A stretch of 64,000 nucleotides of DNA from Pseudomonas sediminis (GTDB taxonomy: Bacteria; Pseudomonadota; Gammaproteobacteria; Pseudomonadales; Pseudomonadaceae): contig NZ_CP154631.1 in assembly GCF_039555755.1 (NCBI RefSeq), positions 1,612,001-1,676,000 on the forward strand, written 5' to 3'. The stretch's first letter is position 1, and each line of letters begins with the position of its first letter. Below, in pieces: positions 20,246-29,196 of the stretch. A program made the position numbers and the translations under genes. The notes below the pieces were generated by a model, which ran no database searches, had not been told where the DNA came from, and saw nothing but the letters and a program-made list of their open reading frames with translations.

Positions 20246-20535
20246 GCGACGCCCCGGTGAACAGCACGCCAAAACGCTTCATCGCCGGCGCCGTGTGCCC
20301 GGCGTGCAGCGAGACCGACAGCATCAAGATGTGGAACGTCGACGGCGTGCCGCACCGTGAATGCGTCAAGTGCGGCTATGCCGACACCCTCGACGCACGC
20401 GGCAACTCGGTGCCCAAGGAGATTCCCACGCGGGTCAACGTCAGCGGTCTGAAGCCCAAAGTGGCCGATCCCAACGTGCAGGCGGTGCAGTTCTTTCCTA
20501 ATCCCAAGCTGAAGAAACCGAGCGAGCCCACCTAG
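20242..20535 (+). CDS. YheV-family zinc ribbon protein
   Basis: The 97-residue protein has two CxxC pairs, AVCPACSETD and RECVKCGYADTLD, forming a zinc ribbon, followed by a basic proline-rich tail. This is the YheV/DUF2387 family. The start codon overlaps the prlC stop codon (ATGA), and this coupling of prlC with a YheV-like gene is the same as in E. coli (near prlC elsewhere) and P. aeruginosa PA0067-PA0068, as I recall. No activity is known. Confidence 0.87.
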   Translation: MSDAPVNSTPKRFIAGAVCPACSETDSIKMWNVDGVPHRECVKCGYADTLDARGNSVPKEIPTRVNVSGLKPKVADPNVQAVQFFPNPKLKKPSEPT

Positions 20536-20604
20536 TCCGGGCATTCTCGGGTGGGTTAGCGGTGCCGAGCGCCGATGCTGCAGGCGAGTTGCACCCGCAT
20601 GACT

Positions 20605-21396
20605 TTACTCGCGGAAAAACTCCCCGGGCGTCGCACCGAACTGGCGGCGAAAGGCAGCGATAAACGCCGATAACGAGTCGTAGCCGCAGGCCAGCGCCAC
20701 GTCGGTGACACGCTCGCCCTGCTCCAGCGGGGTGAGCGCATCGAGCAGGCGCTGGCGCTGGCGCCACACGCGAAAGCTCAGGCCCGTTTCACGCAGGAAC
20801 AACCGGCTCAGGGTCTTTTCCGACACCCCCAGGCGCTCGCCCCATTCGGCCAGCCCCAACTGACGCAGCGTGGCATCCTCCAGCCCCTGACACACCTCGC
20901 GCAGCCGCGCGTCTTGCGGCAACGGCAGCATCAGCGCCACGTCCGGTGCAGCGCGCAATTCGTCCAGCAACACCGCAGCCAGCCTGCCCGGCGCGCCCTG
21001 CTCGTCATACTCGGCCGGTAACGCACTGAAGCCGCGAATCAGCTCGCGCAGTAGGGGGCTGACCGCCAGCACCCGGCATTCGGCCGGCCCCCAGGGCACC
21101 GCGCTACCGTCGATGTACAGACTGCGCATCTCGGTACGCGGCGAGCTGAACACCTGATGCTCGACACCTGCCGGTACCCACACCGCGCGCTGTGGCGGAG
21201 CGACGAAGCGCGCGCCAAGAGTCTGCACCTCGAGTACCCCGGCGATGGCGTAGGACAGTTGCACCCAAGGGTGCGTATGGCGAAAGGTCAGGGCGCGGTT
21301 GGTCAGCGATTCAGTGCGGCCATAGAGTGGCCGAGGCAGGCTCGGCAGCTCGGGCAGGCTGCGATGCAGGGTGGCGGGCTGTCTGTTTGTCGACAC
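20605..21396 (-). CDS. AraC-family transcriptional regulator with cupin sensor
   Basis: A 263-residue regulator. The N-terminal cupin contains FRHTHPWVQLSYAIAGVLEVQT and PPQRAVWVPAGVEHQVFS, as in NimR/YdeC-like regulators. The C-terminal pair of helix-turn-helix motifs includes LGLAEWGERLGVSEKTLSRLFLRETGLSFRVWRQRQRLL and VTDVALACGYDSLSAFIAAFRRQFGATPGEFFRE. The GTG at 21396 is preferred, with AAGAG upstream; the open frame back to 21945 is a shadow of the transporter gene. It faces away from the SBF transporter gene across 81 bp, so it probably regulates that gene. This pairing of an AraC regulator with an efflux carrier recalls NimR and NimT. Confidence 0.85.
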   Translation of the reverse strand: MSTNRQPATLHRSLPELPSLPRPLYGRTESLTNRALTFRHTHPWVQLSYAIAGVLEVQTLGARFVAPPQRAVWVPAGVEHQVFSSPRTEMRSLYIDGSAVPWGPAECRVLAVSPLLRELIRGFSALPAEYDEQGAPGRLAAVLLDELRAAPDVALMLPLPQDARLREVCQGLEDATLRQLGLAEWGERLGVSEKTLSRLFLRETGLSFRVWRQRQRLLDALTPLEQGERVTDVALACGYDSLSAFIAAFRRQFGATPGEFFRE

Positions 21397-21477
21397 TTGC
21401 TGGCTCTTTAGCGTTAGCCGGAAATTTTCGATGACGATAGTCTGGCGCCCTCCTGTATCGCAAGTCCGAGATTCGCC

Positions 21478-22464
21478 ATGTTCCTGCGCCGCCTGCTGCC
21501 CGACAATTTCACCCTGACCCTGCTCGCCGTGGTACTCGCCGCCACGTTGCTGCCTGCCAGCGGCCAGATCGCCACGATCTTCGAGTGGATCACCAACCTG
21601 GCCATCGCCCTGCTGTTCTTCATGCACGGCGCCAAGCTGTCGCGCCAGGCGATTCTTGCGGGTGCCGGGCACTGGCGTCTGCACCTGCTGGTGTTTGCCT
21701 GCACCTTCATCCTCTTCCCGCTGCTCGGCCTGGCGCTCAGTCCAGCACTGGAGCCGCTGCTGGGCAAAGAGCTGTACCTGGGCATGCTCTACCTGTGCGC
21801 CCTGCCGGCCACCGTGCAATCGGCCATCGCCTTCACTTCGCTGGCGCGCGGCAACATCCCGGCGGCGATCTGCAGCGCTGCAGCCTCCAGCCTGCTGGGT
21901 ATCTTCCTCACCCCGCTGCTGGTGGCCTTCCTGATGGGCGTGCACGGCGACAACGGCTCGACCCTCGACGCCGTCGGCAAGATCAGCCTGCAGTTGCTGC
22001 TACCGTTCGTTCTCGGCCAGATCGCTCAGCGCTGGATAGGCGGCTGGGTAAACCAGAACAAGAGCTGGCTGAAATACGTCGACCAGAGCTCGATCCTGCT
22101 GGTGGTCTACACCGCCTTCAGCGCCGCGGTGATCGGCGGCCTGTGGCAGCAGGTACCGCTGGCCACTCTGCTACTGGTGATTGCCGCCTGCTGCGTGTTG
22201 TTGGCGCTGGCCCTGATGTTGACCCACCTGCTGGGCAAATGGATGGGCTTCAGCCTGGAAGACCGCATCACCATCCTCTTCTGTGGCTCGAAAAAGAGCC
22301 TGGCCACCGGCGTGCCGATGGCACAGGTGCTGTTCGCCGGCAGCGCCATCGGCGTGCTGATCCTGCCGCTGATGCTGTTCCACCAGATCCAGTTGATGGT
22401 CTGCGCGGTGCTGGCACAGCGTTACGCCAAACGCGAGGAGGCACCGCAGACCGCGGCCGTCTGA
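21478..22464 (+). CDS. Bile acid:sodium symporter (SBF-like) family transporter
   Basis: The 328-residue protein has ten membrane helices and matches the SBF-like CPA group (YfeH): LFFMHGAKLSRQAILAG, FTSLARGNIPAAICSAAASSLLGIFLTPLL, and LFCGSKKSLATGVPMAQVLF with the conserved GSKKS segment. Family members are thought to move organic anions with sodium; no ligand is known. It is transcribed away from the AraC regulator gene, sharing a short promoter region, so it is likely the target of that regulator. Confidence 0.9.
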   Translation: MFLRRLLPDNFTLTLLAVVLAATLLPASGQIATIFEWITNLAIALLFFMHGAKLSRQAILAGAGHWRLHLLVFACTFILFPLLGLALSPALEPLLGKELYLGMLYLCALPATVQSAIAFTSLARGNIPAAICSAAASSLLGIFLTPLLVAFLMGVHGDNGSTLDAVGKISLQLLLPFVLGQIAQRWIGGWVNQNKSWLKYVDQSSILLVVYTAFSAAVIGGLWQQVPLATLLLVIAACCVLLALALMLTHLLGKWMGFSLEDRITILFCGSKKSLATGVPMAQVLFAGSAIGVLILPLMLFHQIQLMVCAVLAQRYAKREEAPQTAAV

Positions 22465-22505
22465 TCGGCACCACGATAGAAGGGACTTGCTCGGGCGCTA
22501 AATAA

Positions 22506-22521
22506 CTGTATTTTTATACAG
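22506..22521. promoter_or_regulatory. LexA (SOS) box
   Basis: CTGTATTTTTATACAG fits the LexA consensus CTGT-N8-ACAG exactly, with an AT-rich centre. It ends 19 bases before the start of the radical SAM gene and overlaps a TATATT stretch that could be the -10 element. PA0069, the P. aeruginosa counterpart, is in the SOS regulon as I recall. Confidence 0.85.
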
Positions 22522-22540
22522 TATATTTTGGAGTCCGAGC

Positions 22541-23602
22541 ATGTCCGTCAGCCTGCCGCCACGTGGCCGTGGCACCGCCAGCAACCCGCACAACCGCTAT
22601 GCGCCAACCCGCTCGCAGCAGGAAGACGACGGCTGGTATCAGGACGAAACACCACCAAGTCGCGCCACCGAAGTGCGCAAGGAGCAGGCGAAGACGGCGA
22701 TCACCCGCAACAACTCGCCGGACGTCGGCTTCGACCGCTCGGTGAATCCCTACCGCGGCTGCGAGCACGGCTGCATCTACTGCTTCGCAAGGCCAACTCA
22801 CGCTTACTGGGACATGTCGCCAGGCATCGACTTCGAAACCCGTCTGATCGCCAAGACCAACCTGGCCGAGCGCCTCGAAGAGCAACTGCAGAAACCCGGC
22901 TACGTGCCGCAGCCGATTGCCCTTGGCATGAATACCGACGCCTACCAGCCCATCGAGCGTGAACAGCGCCTGACCCGCCAGACCCTGGAAATCCTGCTGC
23001 GCTACAAGCACCCGCTGCACCTGATCACCAAGGGCTCGCTGATCCTGCGCGACCTCGACCTGCTCAGCGAGCTGGCCCAGCACAACCTGGTCAGCGTGGC
23101 CTTCAGCCTGACCACCCTGGATGACGAACTGAAACGCATCATGGAGCCGCGTACCGCCGCCCCAGCTGCTCGCCTGCGTGCCATGCGCACGCTGCACGAG
23201 GCAGGTGTTCCGGTGAGCGTGATGTGCGCGCCGATGATTCCACAGATCAACGACATGGAGCTGGAGGCGCTACTCGAAGCCGCCCGTGATGCCGGCGCCC
23301 GCTCGGCCGGCTACGTGCTGCTGCGCCTGCCGTTGGAGATCGCCGGGGTGTTCGAGGAGTGGCTGCAGGTGCACTTTCCGGATCGCGCCGCGCACGTGAT
23401 GAGCCTGATTCGCCAGAGCCGCGGCGGCAAGAATTACGACAGCCGCTTCGGCAGCCGCATGCGTGGCGAGGGCCTGTTCGCTGACCTGCTAGAACAGCGT
23501 TTTCGTCTGGCGCGGCGCAAGCTCGGCCTGGATCGGCGCGGCAGCGTGATGCTGGACTGTTCGCAGTTCTGCCCGCCCGGTGCGCAATTGAGCCTGCTCT
23601 GA
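22541..23602 (+). CDS. PA0069-family radical SAM protein, SOS-controlled
   Basis: The 353-residue protein has the radical SAM cluster motif GCEHGCIYCFARPTH (CxxxCxYC) around residue 80, inside the family pattern RSVNPYRGCEHGC, followed by a TIM-barrel-like core (LITKGSLILRDLDLL, FSLTTLDDELKRIMEPRT). It is distantly related to spore photoproduct lyase, which repairs thymine dimers. The family (Rv2578c/PA0069) lacks a proven reaction; the LexA box suggests DNA repair or damage tolerance. GGAG lies seven bases before the ATG. No partner gene is coupled to it. Confidence 0.92.
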   Translation: MSVSLPPRGRGTASNPHNRYAPTRSQQEDDGWYQDETPPSRATEVRKEQAKTAITRNNSPDVGFDRSVNPYRGCEHGCIYCFARPTHAYWDMSPGIDFETRLIAKTNLAERLEEQLQKPGYVPQPIALGMNTDAYQPIEREQRLTRQTLEILLRYKHPLHLITKGSLILRDLDLLSELAQHNLVSVAFSLTTLDDELKRIMEPRTAAPAARLRAMRTLHEAGVPVSVMCAPMIPQINDMELEALLEAARDAGARSAGYVLLRLPLEIAGVFEEWLQVHFPDRAAHVMSLIRQSRGGKNYDSRFGSRMRGEGLFADLLEQRFRLARRKLGLDRRGSVMLDCSQFCPPGAQLSLL

Positions 23603-23780
23603 ACGCACGCCCCGCTCTGCCCTCTAAAAGCAGATAACCCGGCCACTGACGCTGCGCATCAATTGCAAAGATCTGCAGGTTGTCGCGCCGTTTGGCGCAG
23701 GAGAAACTTGCCGTGTGACTCGCGCAGCGCAGCGACAGTCGTTTTAGCAGCGTATTTTCGATAACAAAGAGGTTCAGGGC

Positions 23781-24509
23781 ATGCCTTACAAACACCAGGT
23801 GATTCCGCTTCAGACCCACGAGGGCACCGAAACCGCCGATCAGGCGCTGCACAGCATCGTCGATGGCTTCAAGCGCTTTCGCAACGAGGTCTTCCCGCAG
23901 CAGGAAGAGCTGTTCAAGAAGCTCGCCACCGCCCAGAACCCCCGCGCCATGTTCATCACCTGCGCCGACTCGCGCGTGGTGCCGGAACTGATCACGCAAA
24001 GCTCGCCCGGCGACCTGTTCGTCAACCGCAACGTCGGTAACGTGGTGCCGGCCTATGGGCAGATGATGGGCGGCGTTTCCACCGCCATCGAATACGCGGT
24101 GATGGCCCTGGGCGTGCAGCACATCGTCGTTTGCGGCCACTCCGACTGCGGCGCGATGAAGGCCGTGCTCAACCCGGCATCGCTGGAAACCATGCCCACG
24201 GTAAAAGCCTGGTTGCGCCATGCCGAAGTCGCCCGCAGCGTGGTGGCAGAGAACTGCAACTGCAGCGACGACAAGGAAACCCTGGCAGTGCTCACCGAAG
24301 AAAACGTGGTGGCGCAGCTCAACCACCTGTGCACCCACCCTTCGGTAGCAGCCAAGCTGGCGCGCGGCCAGCTGTTCATCCATGGCTGGGTGTACGACAT
24401 CGAAACCAGCCAGATCAAGGCCTACGATGCCGAGCTGGGCAGCTTCCTGCCGCTCGACGGCGACAAGATCCCGATGGCCACACCGCGCTCGCGCTTCCCG
24501 CAGGACTGA
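23781..24509 (+). CDS. Beta-class carbonic anhydrase
   Basis: A 242-residue beta-carbonic anhydrase. Zinc ligands are Cys 61 (ITCADSRV), His 120 and Cys 123 (VVCGHSDCGAMKA), and the Asp 63-Arg 65 dyad is intact. It reversibly hydrates carbon dioxide to bicarbonate in the cytoplasm, here next to the bicarbonate-consuming pyruvate carboxylase genes, which may be coincidence. AGAGG lies 11 bases upstream of the ATG. I recall PA0102 (psCA1) as the P. aeruginosa relative. Confidence 0.93.
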   Translation: MPYKHQVIPLQTHEGTETADQALHSIVDGFKRFRNEVFPQQEELFKKLATAQNPRAMFITCADSRVVPELITQSSPGDLFVNRNVGNVVPAYGQMMGGVSTAIEYAVMALGVQHIVVCGHSDCGAMKAVLNPASLETMPTVKAWLRHAEVARSVVAENCNCSDDKETLAVLTEENVVAQLNHLCTHPSVAAKLARGQLFIHGWVYDIETSQIKAYDAELGSFLPLDGDKIPMATPRSRFPQD

Positions 24510-24514
24510 AACGC

Positions 24515-24542
24515 GCCGGCCGGAGTCAAGGCTCCGGCCGGC
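24515..24542 (+). terminator. GC-rich hairpin after the carbonic anhydrase gene
   Basis: An 11-bp perfect stem GCCGGCCGGAG / CTCCGGCCGGC begins six bases after the stop codon, without a T-run. It may stabilise the mRNA end or serve as a weak terminator. Confidence 0.5.
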
Positions 24543-24628
24543 TGAAGGGAAAAGGCCATGCCCCGCGCAAGCGGTGCTGATCGCCTGCGCTGTACTTGCG
24601 CACCTGGGGCATGACCAGAGAACTGCAG

Positions 24629-24652
24629 TAAAAAAAGGAGCCTTGCGGCTCC
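24629..24652 (-). terminator. Intrinsic terminator for pycAB (second of two)
   Basis: On the minus strand, stem GGAGCC / GGCTCC with loop GCAA is followed by eight T residues. It is downstream of pycB, behind another, larger hairpin. Confidence 0.75.
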
Positions 24653-24695
24653 CGGGTCTCAAACCCTGTGGCGCCTCATGCGAAGCGCCTGCGAA

Positions 24696-24753
24696 TAAAA
24701 AAGGAGCCCGGGTTACGCCCCGTCAAACTTGCCCATCCAACAGGCCGGGCTCC
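24696..24753 (-). terminator. Intrinsic terminator for pycAB (first of two)
   Basis: On the minus strand, GGAGCCCGG pairs with CCGGGCTCC across a 34-base loop and is followed by TTTTTTATT. It starts eight bases beyond the pycB stop codon. Two terminators in series suggest tight insulation of this highly expressed operon. Confidence 0.7.
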
Positions 24754-24760
24754 ATAGAGG

Positions 24761-26572
24761 TTAACCTTCGATTTCCACCAGTACTTCGCCCGGATTGACG
24801 CGGTCGCCCTTGGCCACGTGAACGGCCTTGACGGTGCCGGCAATCGGCGCCTGTACTTCGGTTTCCATCTTCATTGCTTCGGTGATCAGCACCGCCTGAC
24901 CCGCCTTGACCGTGTCACCTTCCTTGACCAGTACATCGACGATGTTGCCTGGCATGGTGGTGGAGACGTCGCCCGGTGCAGCGGCCTGTTTACGCTTGCC
25001 ACCGCTGCCTGCGACGAAATCGTTGAGCGGCTCGAACACCACTTCTTCCGGCATGCCGTCGATGGACAGGTAGAAGTGACGCTTGCCGTCGCCCTTGACG
25101 CCAACACCAGTGATGTCCACACGGTAGCTTTCGCCATGCACGTCGACCACGAACTCGGTTGGCACGCCCTCACCGCCCACCGGCGCGGCCTTGCCCTGAC
25201 CATTCGGCATGGGCAGCAGCTCTTCCGGTTTGAGGGTGCCGGCCGCGCGCTCTTCGAGGAACTTGCGCCCGATATCGGGGAACATGGCGAAGGTCAGCAC
25301 GTCCTCTTCGGACTTGGCCAGGCTGCCGATCTCTTCACGCAGGCGCGCCAGCTCGGGTTTGAGCAGGTCGGCCGGGCGCACGTCGATCACTTCTTCGCTG
25401 CCGATGGCCTGCTTGCGCAGTTGCTCATCGACCTTGCCCGGCGCCTTGCCGTAGCGACCCTGCAGGTACAGCTTCACTTCGTTGGTGATGGTCTTGTAGC
25501 GCTCGCCGGCCAGCACGTTGAAGAACGCCTGGGTGCCGACGATCTGCGAAGTCGGCGTCACCAGCGGCGGGAAGCCGAGGTCGGCACGCACGCGCGGAAT
25601 CTCTTCCAGCACTTCGTTCATGCGGTTCAGCGCGCCCTGCTCCTTGAGCTGGTTGGCCAGGTTGGAAATCATCCCGCCCGGCACCTGGTTGACCTGCACG
25701 CGGGTATCCACGCCGGTGAACTCGCTCTCGAACTGGTGGTATTTCTTGCGCACGGCATGGAAGTACATGCCGATTTCCTGGATCAGCTCCAGATCCAGGC
25801 CGGTGTCGAACTCGCTGCCCTTGAGCGCGGCGACCATCGACTCGGTGCCCGGATGGCTGGTGCCCCAGGCCAGGCTGGAGATGGCGGTGTCGATGTGGTC
25901 GGCACCGGCTTCGATGGCCTTGAGCTGGCACATCGAACCGAGACCGGCGGTGTCGTGACTGTGGATGAACACCGGCAGGTCGACTTCGCTCTTCAGCGCC
26001 TTGACCAGTTCGAAGGTGGCGTACGGCGTGAGCAGGCCGGCCATGTCCTTGATCGCGATGGAGTCGATGCCCATCGCCTGCATGGCCTTGGCCTGGGCGA
26101 CGAAGGCCTCGTTGGTGTGCACCGGGCTGGTGGTGTAGGCGATGGTGCCCTGGGCATGCTTGCCGGCAGCCTTGACCGCCTCGATGGCCACGCGCAGGTT
26201 ACGCACGTCGTTCATCGCATCGAAGATGCGGAACACGTCGATGCCGTTGACCGCTGCCTTGGCCACGAACGCCTTGACCACGTCATCGCTGTAGTGGCGA
26301 TAGCCGAGCAGGTTCTGCCCGCGCAGGAGCATCTGCAGACGGGTGTTGGGCAGCGCAGCCTTGAGCTGGCGCAGGCGCTCCCACGGGTCTTCCTTTAGGA
26401 AGCGCACGCACGAGTCGAAGGTGGCGCCGCCCCAGACTTCCAGCGACCAGTAGCCGACGCGGTCGAGCTTGTCGCAGATCGGCAGCATGTCTTCGGTGCG
26501 CATGCGCGTGGCCAGCAGCGACTGGTGGGCATCGCGCAGGACGGTATCGGTAACGGTGATCTTCTTGCTCAT
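24761..26572 (-). CDS. pycB: Pyruvate carboxylase subunit B (carboxyltransferase plus biotin carrier)
   Basis: The 603-residue protein has an HMGL-like TIM barrel at the N-terminus (TVLRDAHQSLLATRMRTEDM; LLRGQNLLGYRHY; SSLAWGTSHPGTESM), a PYC/OADA domain in the middle and a biotinyl domain at the end (LITEAMKMETEVQAP, biotin Lys 568). It transfers a carboxyl group from biotin to pyruvate to give oxaloacetate. With the adjacent subunit A it forms the two-subunit acetyl-type pyruvate carboxylase of Pseudomonas; it is often mis-called oadA because of homology with sodium-pumping oxaloacetate decarboxylase, whose membrane subunit is absent here. Second gene of the operon, eight bases after pycA. 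Confidence 0.95.
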   Translation of the reverse strand: MSKKITVTDTVLRDAHQSLLATRMRTEDMLPICDKLDRVGYWSLEVWGGATFDSCVRFLKEDPWERLRQLKAALPNTRLQMLLRGQNLLGYRHYSDDVVKAFVAKAAVNGIDVFRIFDAMNDVRNLRVAIEAVKAAGKHAQGTIAYTTSPVHTNEAFVAQAKAMQAMGIDSIAIKDMAGLLTPYATFELVKALKSEVDLPVFIHSHDTAGLGSMCQLKAIEAGADHIDTAISSLAWGTSHPGTESMVAALKGSEFDTGLDLELIQEIGMYFHAVRKKYHQFESEFTGVDTRVQVNQVPGGMISNLANQLKEQGALNRMNEVLEEIPRVRADLGFPPLVTPTSQIVGTQAFFNVLAGERYKTITNEVKLYLQGRYGKAPGKVDEQLRKQAIGSEEVIDVRPADLLKPELARLREEIGSLAKSEEDVLTFAMFPDIGRKFLEERAAGTLKPEELLPMPNGQGKAAPVGGEGVPTEFVVDVHGESYRVDITGVGVKGDGKRHFYLSIDGMPEEVVFEPLNDFVAGSGGKRKQAAAPGDVSTTMPGNIVDVLVKEGDTVKAGQAVLITEAMKMETEVQAPIAGTVKAVHVAKGDRVNPGEVLVEIEG

Positions 26573-26580
26573 GATGTCCC

Positions 26581-27996
26581 CTACAGGCCCGCGTGGGCAG
26601 CGATGGCGGTGGCGATGGCGATGGCCAGGTGCGACGGGTTGCGCTTGATCGAGTACTGGGTCAGTTCCGGGTGGCTTTCGACGAAGCTGGTATTGAACTG
26701 GCCGCTACGGAATTCCGGGTTACGCAGGATTTCCTGGTAATAAGGCGCGGTGGTGCGCACGCCCTGCACGCGCATGTCGTCCAGTGCGCGCAGGCCGCGG
26801 TCCATCGCCTCTTCCCAGGTCAGCGCCCAGACGATCAGCTTCAGGCACATCGAGTCGTAATAGGGCGGAATGGTGTAACCGGTGTAGATCGCCGTGTCGG
26901 TGCGCACGCCAGGGCCGCCGGGCGCGTAGTAACGGGTGATCTTGCCGAACGAGGGCAGGAAGTTGTTCTTCGGGTCTTCGGCGTTGATCCGGAACTGCAG
27001 GGCATAACCGCGGTGGATGATGTCTTCCTGCTTGACCGACAGCGGCAGGCCGCTGGCGATGCGGATCTGCTCGCGAACGATGTCGATGCCGGTGATTTCC
27101 TCGGTGATGGTGTGCTCCACCTGCACCCGGGTGTTCATCTCCATGAAGTACACCTCGCCTTCAGCGAGCAGGAACTCCACGGTGCCGGCATTCTCGTAGC
27201 CCACCGCCTGCGCGGCGCGCACGGCGAGGTCACCGATATAGGCGCGCTGCTCGGGAGTGAGCTGCGGGCTCGGGGCGATTTCGATCAGCTTCTGATTACG
27301 GCGCTGGATCGAGCAATCGCGCTCGTACAGGTGCACGGTGTTGCCGAAGCTGTCGGCGAGGATCTGCGCCTCGATATGCTTCGGATTGACGATGCATTTT
27401 TCCAGGAAGACTTCGGCGCTGCCGAAGGCCTTGGTCGCCTCGGAAATGACCCGCGGGTAGGCCTGCTCCAGCTCCTCACGGCTGTTGCAGCGGCGAATGC
27501 CACGACCGCCGCCACCGGAGGTGGCCTTGAGCATCACCGGGTAGCCAATGCGCTCGGCTTCACGCAGGGCTTCGGCCAGATCGGCGACGTTGCCTTCAGT
27601 GCCGGGGGTGCAGGGCACGCCAGCGGCCATCATGCTGCGGCGGGCTTCGGTCTTGTCGCCCATGCGGCGGATGACTTCCGCGCTCGGGCCTATGAATTTG
27701 ATCCCACGTTCGGCGCAGATCTCTGCAAGTTCGGCATTTTCGGACAGAAAACCGTAACCCGGGTGCAGCGCATCGCAGCCGGTTTCCACGGCCAGGTTGA
27801 CCAGCTTGCGCGGGTTCAGATAGCCAGCCAGCGGGTCTTCACCAATGCTGTGCGCTTCGTCGGCACGCTTGACGTGCAACGCATGACGGTCCGCATCGGA
27901 GTAGATCGCCACCGAGCGGATACCCATCTCGGCGCAAGCTCGCACGATGCGGACGGCAATCTCACCACGGTTGGCGATCAGTATTTTTCTTATCAC
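26581..27996 (-). CDS. pycA: Pyruvate carboxylase subunit A (biotin carboxylase)
   Basis: This 471-residue ATP-grasp enzyme starts IRKILIANRGEIAVRIVRACAEMGI and includes the glycine-rich loop KATSGGGGRGIRR and FMEMNTRVQVEHTITEEITGIDIV, all standard for biotin carboxylase. It carboxylates the biotin on PycB using ATP and bicarbonate. GTG at 27996 matches the family N-terminus, with GAGG upstream; the open frame back to 28035 has no support. The operon faces the LysR regulator gene. Confidence 0.95.
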   Translation of the reverse strand: MIRKILIANRGEIAVRIVRACAEMGIRSVAIYSDADRHALHVKRADEAHSIGEDPLAGYLNPRKLVNLAVETGCDALHPGYGFLSENAELAEICAERGIKFIGPSAEVIRRMGDKTEARRSMMAAGVPCTPGTEGNVADLAEALREAERIGYPVMLKATSGGGGRGIRRCNSREELEQAYPRVISEATKAFGSAEVFLEKCIVNPKHIEAQILADSFGNTVHLYERDCSIQRRNQKLIEIAPSPQLTPEQRAYIGDLAVRAAQAVGYENAGTVEFLLAEGEVYFMEMNTRVQVEHTITEEITGIDIVREQIRIASGLPLSVKQEDIIHRGYALQFRINAEDPKNNFLPSFGKITRYYAPGGPGVRTDTAIYTGYTIPPYYDSMCLKLIVWALTWEEAMDRGLRALDDMRVQGVRTTAPYYQEILRNPEFRSGQFNTSFVESHPELTQYSIKRNPSHLAIAIATAIAAHAGL

Positions 27997-28108
27997 GATC
28001 CAATCCTCAGCGCAGAGCTGCAAGGGCCGCTGCAACAGTTGGTTGCAAACGTGGTGAAACCCTATCCGGCTGTACGAATTAACAAAAATGAATAATTATT
28101 TGATCGTG

Positions 28109-28126
28109 CATAAGTAATTACTTATG
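28109..28126. promoter_or_regulatory. Palindromic operator candidate for PycR
   Basis: CATAAGTAATTACTTATG is a perfect 18-bp palindrome, in an AT-rich gap between two divergent genes. It contains the LysR-type T-N11-A arrangement (ATAAGTAATTACTTAT). It is 25 bp before pycR and 113 bp before pycA, so it could both autoregulate and control pycAB. Confidence 0.65.
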
Positions 28127-28150
28127 AATTGATCGAACGAGGGCGAAAAC

Positions 28151-29125
28151 GTGCGTAAAACCCTGCTGCGCATGACGCTGCGCCAGCTTCAGGTGTTCCG
28201 AGCGGTGTGCGAACACGGCTCCTACAGCCGCGCAGCCGAGGACATGTCACTGACCCAACCGGCCGTGAGCCTGCAGATTCGTCAGCTGGAAGAGCTGGTC
28301 GGCCAGCCCTTGTTCGATTATGTCGGCAAGAAGCTTTACCTGACCGAGGCAGCCGAGGCACTCAAACGGGCCAGCAGCGATATTTTCGGCCGCCTGGAGA
28401 GCCTGGATATGCAGCTGTCAGACCTGCAAGGCTCACTGCAGGGGCAGCTCAATTTGTGCATCGAATCCAGCGCCAAGTACTTCATTCCCCACCTGTTCGC
28501 CGAATTTCGCCGCCAATACCCGGATGTCATTCTTAACCTGACAGTGGTCAACCACGCCCTGGTGGTGCGCCGCCTGACCCAGAGCCGCGATGACCTGATG
28601 ATCATGAGCCAGGTACCGCAGGACATGGCGCTGGACTTCATGCCCTTCCTCAACAACCCGATCATCGCCGTGGCACCGCCCGATCACCCGCTGTGCGAGG
28701 CGGACAGCCTGCAGTTGCAGGACCTCACCACCTACCCACTGCTGATCCGCGAAAGCGGCTCAGGCACTCGCCGCGCCTGCGAGGAGTACTGCCACCAGAA
28801 ACGCGCACACTTCCCACATACGTTGGAAATCGGCTCGCTGGAGTCGCAGCGCGAAGCAGTGCTGGCCGGGCTCGGCATTGCCCTGCTACCGCGTGATGCG
28901 GTGCGCCTGGAGTTACAGCATGGCCTGCTGCGCGAGCTGCCGGTGGCCGAGTTGCCCTTGCAGCGCAGCTGGTGCGTGGTGAATATCCGCGGTCGCCGTC
29001 TGTCCCCGGTGGCGCAGGCCTTCGTCGACTTCATCCGCACCGAACGCGCGCGCATCGTCAAACTGGCTGAACGCTTTCAGGCCATCAGCGCAGGATCGGG
29101 CAAGAATCTCGCAGGATCGGCCTAA
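28151..29125 (+). CDS. pycR: LysR-type regulator of pyruvate carboxylase
   Basis: The 324-residue LysR protein has the helix-turn-helix at LRQLQVFRAVCEHGSYSRAA and TQPAVSLQIRQLEELVGQPLFDY, then a substrate-binding-type effector domain (LCIESSAKYFIPHLFAEFRRQYPDV). It is divergent from pycAB, as in P. aeruginosa PA5435-PA5437, where PycR is a virulence-related regulator as I recall. GTG at 28151 is the start by homology; an ATG at 28172 is an alternative. The same name here is by context and similarity. Confidence 0.85.
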   Translation: MRKTLLRMTLRQLQVFRAVCEHGSYSRAAEDMSLTQPAVSLQIRQLEELVGQPLFDYVGKKLYLTEAAEALKRASSDIFGRLESLDMQLSDLQGSLQGQLNLCIESSAKYFIPHLFAEFRRQYPDVILNLTVVNHALVVRRLTQSRDDLMIMSQVPQDMALDFMPFLNNPIIAVAPPDHPLCEADSLQLQDLTTYPLLIRESGSGTRRACEEYCHQKRAHFPHTLEIGSLESQREAVLAGLGIALLPRDAVRLELQHGLLRELPVAELPLQRSWCVVNIRGRRLSPVAQAFVDFIRTERARIVKLAERFQAISAGSGKNLAGSA

Positions 29126-29196
29126 CCCTTCTTAACTGGCATACGGGACATTGGCAGCCTGGGATCGCTCCACCAAAACCTGCCTGGGAGAAACCA

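Noticed and set aside
24761..26572. Sodium-pumping oxaloacetate decarboxylase alpha subunit
   Set aside because: No beta or gamma membrane subunit is present, and a biotin carboxylase gene is adjacent, so pyruvate carboxylase fits.
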